Assembly (NCBI GenBank): GCA_018658605.1
Contig: JABHUV010000282.1
Span: 1 to 9,070 of the forward strand
Direction of reading: 5' to 3'
Length of the DNA stretch: 9,070 nucleotides
From: Planctomycetaceae bacterium
Lineage (GTDB): Bacteria; Planctomycetota; Planctomycetia; Pirellulales; Pirellulaceae
Of this stretch, positions 8,314-9,070 are shown one piece after another. The translations under genes were made by a program, and so were the position numbers. Positions within the stretch are counted from its first letter, which is position 1, and the number at the start of each line of letters is the position of its first letter. The notes below the pieces were generated by a model. It made no database searches and had not been told where the DNA came from. It saw only the letters and a program-made list of their open reading frames with translations.

Positions 8314-8317
8314 ATTG
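8289..8317. repeat. Perfect 12-bp inverted repeat overlapping the promoter, probable operator
   Basis: CAATATGATATC (8289-8300) is repeated inverted as GATATCATATTG (8306-8317), with 5 bp between the arms. The left arm starts inside the -35 hexamer and the right arm covers the -10. The same stretch also holds TATGATATC twice in direct orientation (8292-8300 and 8303-8311), exactly 11 bp apart, and a 12-bp perfect palindrome TATGATATCATA at 8303-8314. Such symmetry over a promoter is what a dimeric repressor site looks like. No regulator gene is visible in the window. Confidence 0.7.
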
Positions 8318-8346
8318 ATAGTATTCCGTTAGAATCCGTTTTCTGT

Positions 8347-8356
8347 AAAGGTGAGG
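8347..8356 (+). promoter_or_regulatory. Shine-Dalgarno site of the SPFH gene
   Basis: AAAGGTGAGG lies 3 nt before the ATG at 8360. Its AGGTGA core is complementary to the 16S rRNA 3' end and sits 5 nt from the start, which supports this start codon. Confidence 0.7.
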
Positions 8357-8359
8357 TCC

Positions 8360-9070
8360 ATGTCACACACGAGCACGACTACTAATATCATTGATGAAAA
8401 ACGTTATAAACCAAAATCCGGCTGGGCCATACTACCAATCTCATTAGGATTATTTTTTGGTGGTATTGCCTTATTCGTAGTAACATTGGCGCATTTTTTA
8501 GCCCCCATTCCATTGATTAGCGCGATTGTGATGTTCATTTGTGGCCTAATCAGCCTTTTTGGATTTATGGCCATTGCTCCCAATGATTCACGGGTATTGC
8601 TGCTGTTTGGTGACTATCAAGGCACAGCCCGCGAGTCTGGCTTCTTTTGGGTTAATCCATTTTTCTCAAAGAAAAAACTCTCTCTCAGAATCCGTAACTT
8701 TGAAACTGGATCGCTCGTTCATCCCGAAGAAAAGAATCCCAGCACGGGACAAGTTGTCCGCAAAAAATCACGCTCTTCAGGTAAGCCATCTAAGGTTAAT
8801 GATCGAGATGGTAACCCAATTGAAATCTCAGCAGTCGTCGTTTGGAAAGTCGTCAATACGGCGGAAGCTCTGTTTGAGGTCAACGACTATGAAGATTACA
8901 TTTCAGTCCAGAGTGAATCGGCACTGCGCAACCTCGCAAGTCGGCACCCCTATGATAGTGAAGATCATGAGTTGTCGCTTCGTGGAAGTATTACGGAAGT
9001 ATGTGTTCAGTTGCAGCAAGACATTCAAGAACGCCTCGACCAAGCCGGCATCGAAATACTAGAAGCTCGA
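8360..9070 (+). CDS. SPFH/band-7 (stomatin-like) membrane protein, 3' partial
   Basis: The frame is open from the ATG at 8360 to the window edge, giving 237 residues without a stop. Two hydrophobic segments at about 21-45 and 49-73 form a probable membrane hairpin. The SPFH (prohibitin-homology) domain then begins with RVLLLFGDYQGTARESGFFWVNPF (78-101) and continues through NFETG (113-117), VNDRDGNPIEISAVVVWKVV (146-165), AEALFEVNDYEDYISVQSESALRNLA (168-193) and LQQDIQERLDQAGIEILEAR (218-237). These blocks are characteristic of a bacterial SPFH family that forms membrane-associated oligomers or microdomain scaffolds; its exact role is poorly defined. A lysine- and serine-rich stretch at about 118-145 separates blocks that I recall as adjacent in many homologues. 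The gene has its own promoter and operator-like repeat. The missing C-terminus probably holds the helical oligomerisation part. Confidence 0.9.
   Translation, partial: MSHTSTTTNIIDEKRYKPKSGWAILPISLGLFFGGIALFVVTLAHFLAPIPLISAIVMFICGLISLFGFMAIAPNDSRVLLLFGDYQGTARESGFFWVNPFFSKKKLSLRIRNFETGSLVHPEEKNPSTGQVVRKKSRSSGKPSKVNDRDGNPIEISAVVVWKVVNTAEALFEVNDYEDYISVQSESALRNLASRHPYDSEDHELSLRGSITEVCVQLQQDIQERLDQAGIEILEAR

Noticed and set aside
8559..9062. 167-residue plus-strand frame
   Set aside because: It is out of frame with the SPFH gene that clearly encodes conserved family blocks over the same bases; its own translation shows no recognisable family.

Overview
The window looks like chromosomal DNA of a planctomycete or a close relative. 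The evidence is the gene content: a sulfatase fused to a LamG-like domain, a sugar isomerase-like protein with a Tat-type leader, an SGNH hydrolase with TPR-like helices, and an exported esterase. Moderate GC content and weak or absent Shine-Dalgarno sequences at several genes fit this. The assignment is by resemblance to remembered families, not by a database search. I see no tRNA, rRNA, CRISPR array, insertion sequence or phage gene.

Layout. Positions 1-4188 carry three plus-strand genes with short gaps (56 and 19 bp), probably one transcription unit: the C-terminal part of a sulfatase (5' end outside the window), a TIM-barrel sugar phosphate isomerase/epimerase-like protein, and a membrane-anchored SGNH/GDSL-type hydrolase. 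These converge, across only 41 bp, on a minus-strand unit read from 8091 down to 4230: an NAD(P)-dependent epimerase/dehydratase, a membrane-anchored pentapeptide-repeat protein that starts 1 nt after the epimerase stop, and a secreted alpha/beta-hydrolase. A 268-bp divergent intergenic region follows. From 8360 an SPFH/band-7 (stomatin-like) membrane protein runs off the right edge.

How the genes may work together. The plus-strand genes fit extracytoplasmic processing of sulfated or acylated glycans: sulfate removal, sugar isomerisation, and ester hydrolysis or acyl transfer. The convergent unit adds a second exported esterase and a sugar-nucleotide or sterol/flavonol-type SDR enzyme. This is inference from families; no substrate can be read from the sequence. 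The SPFH gene is a separate unit with its own sigma-70-like promoter, and that promoter is overlapped by a perfect 12-bp inverted repeat that looks like an operator. That repeat is the most distinctive non-coding signal here. I found no clearly undescribed system.
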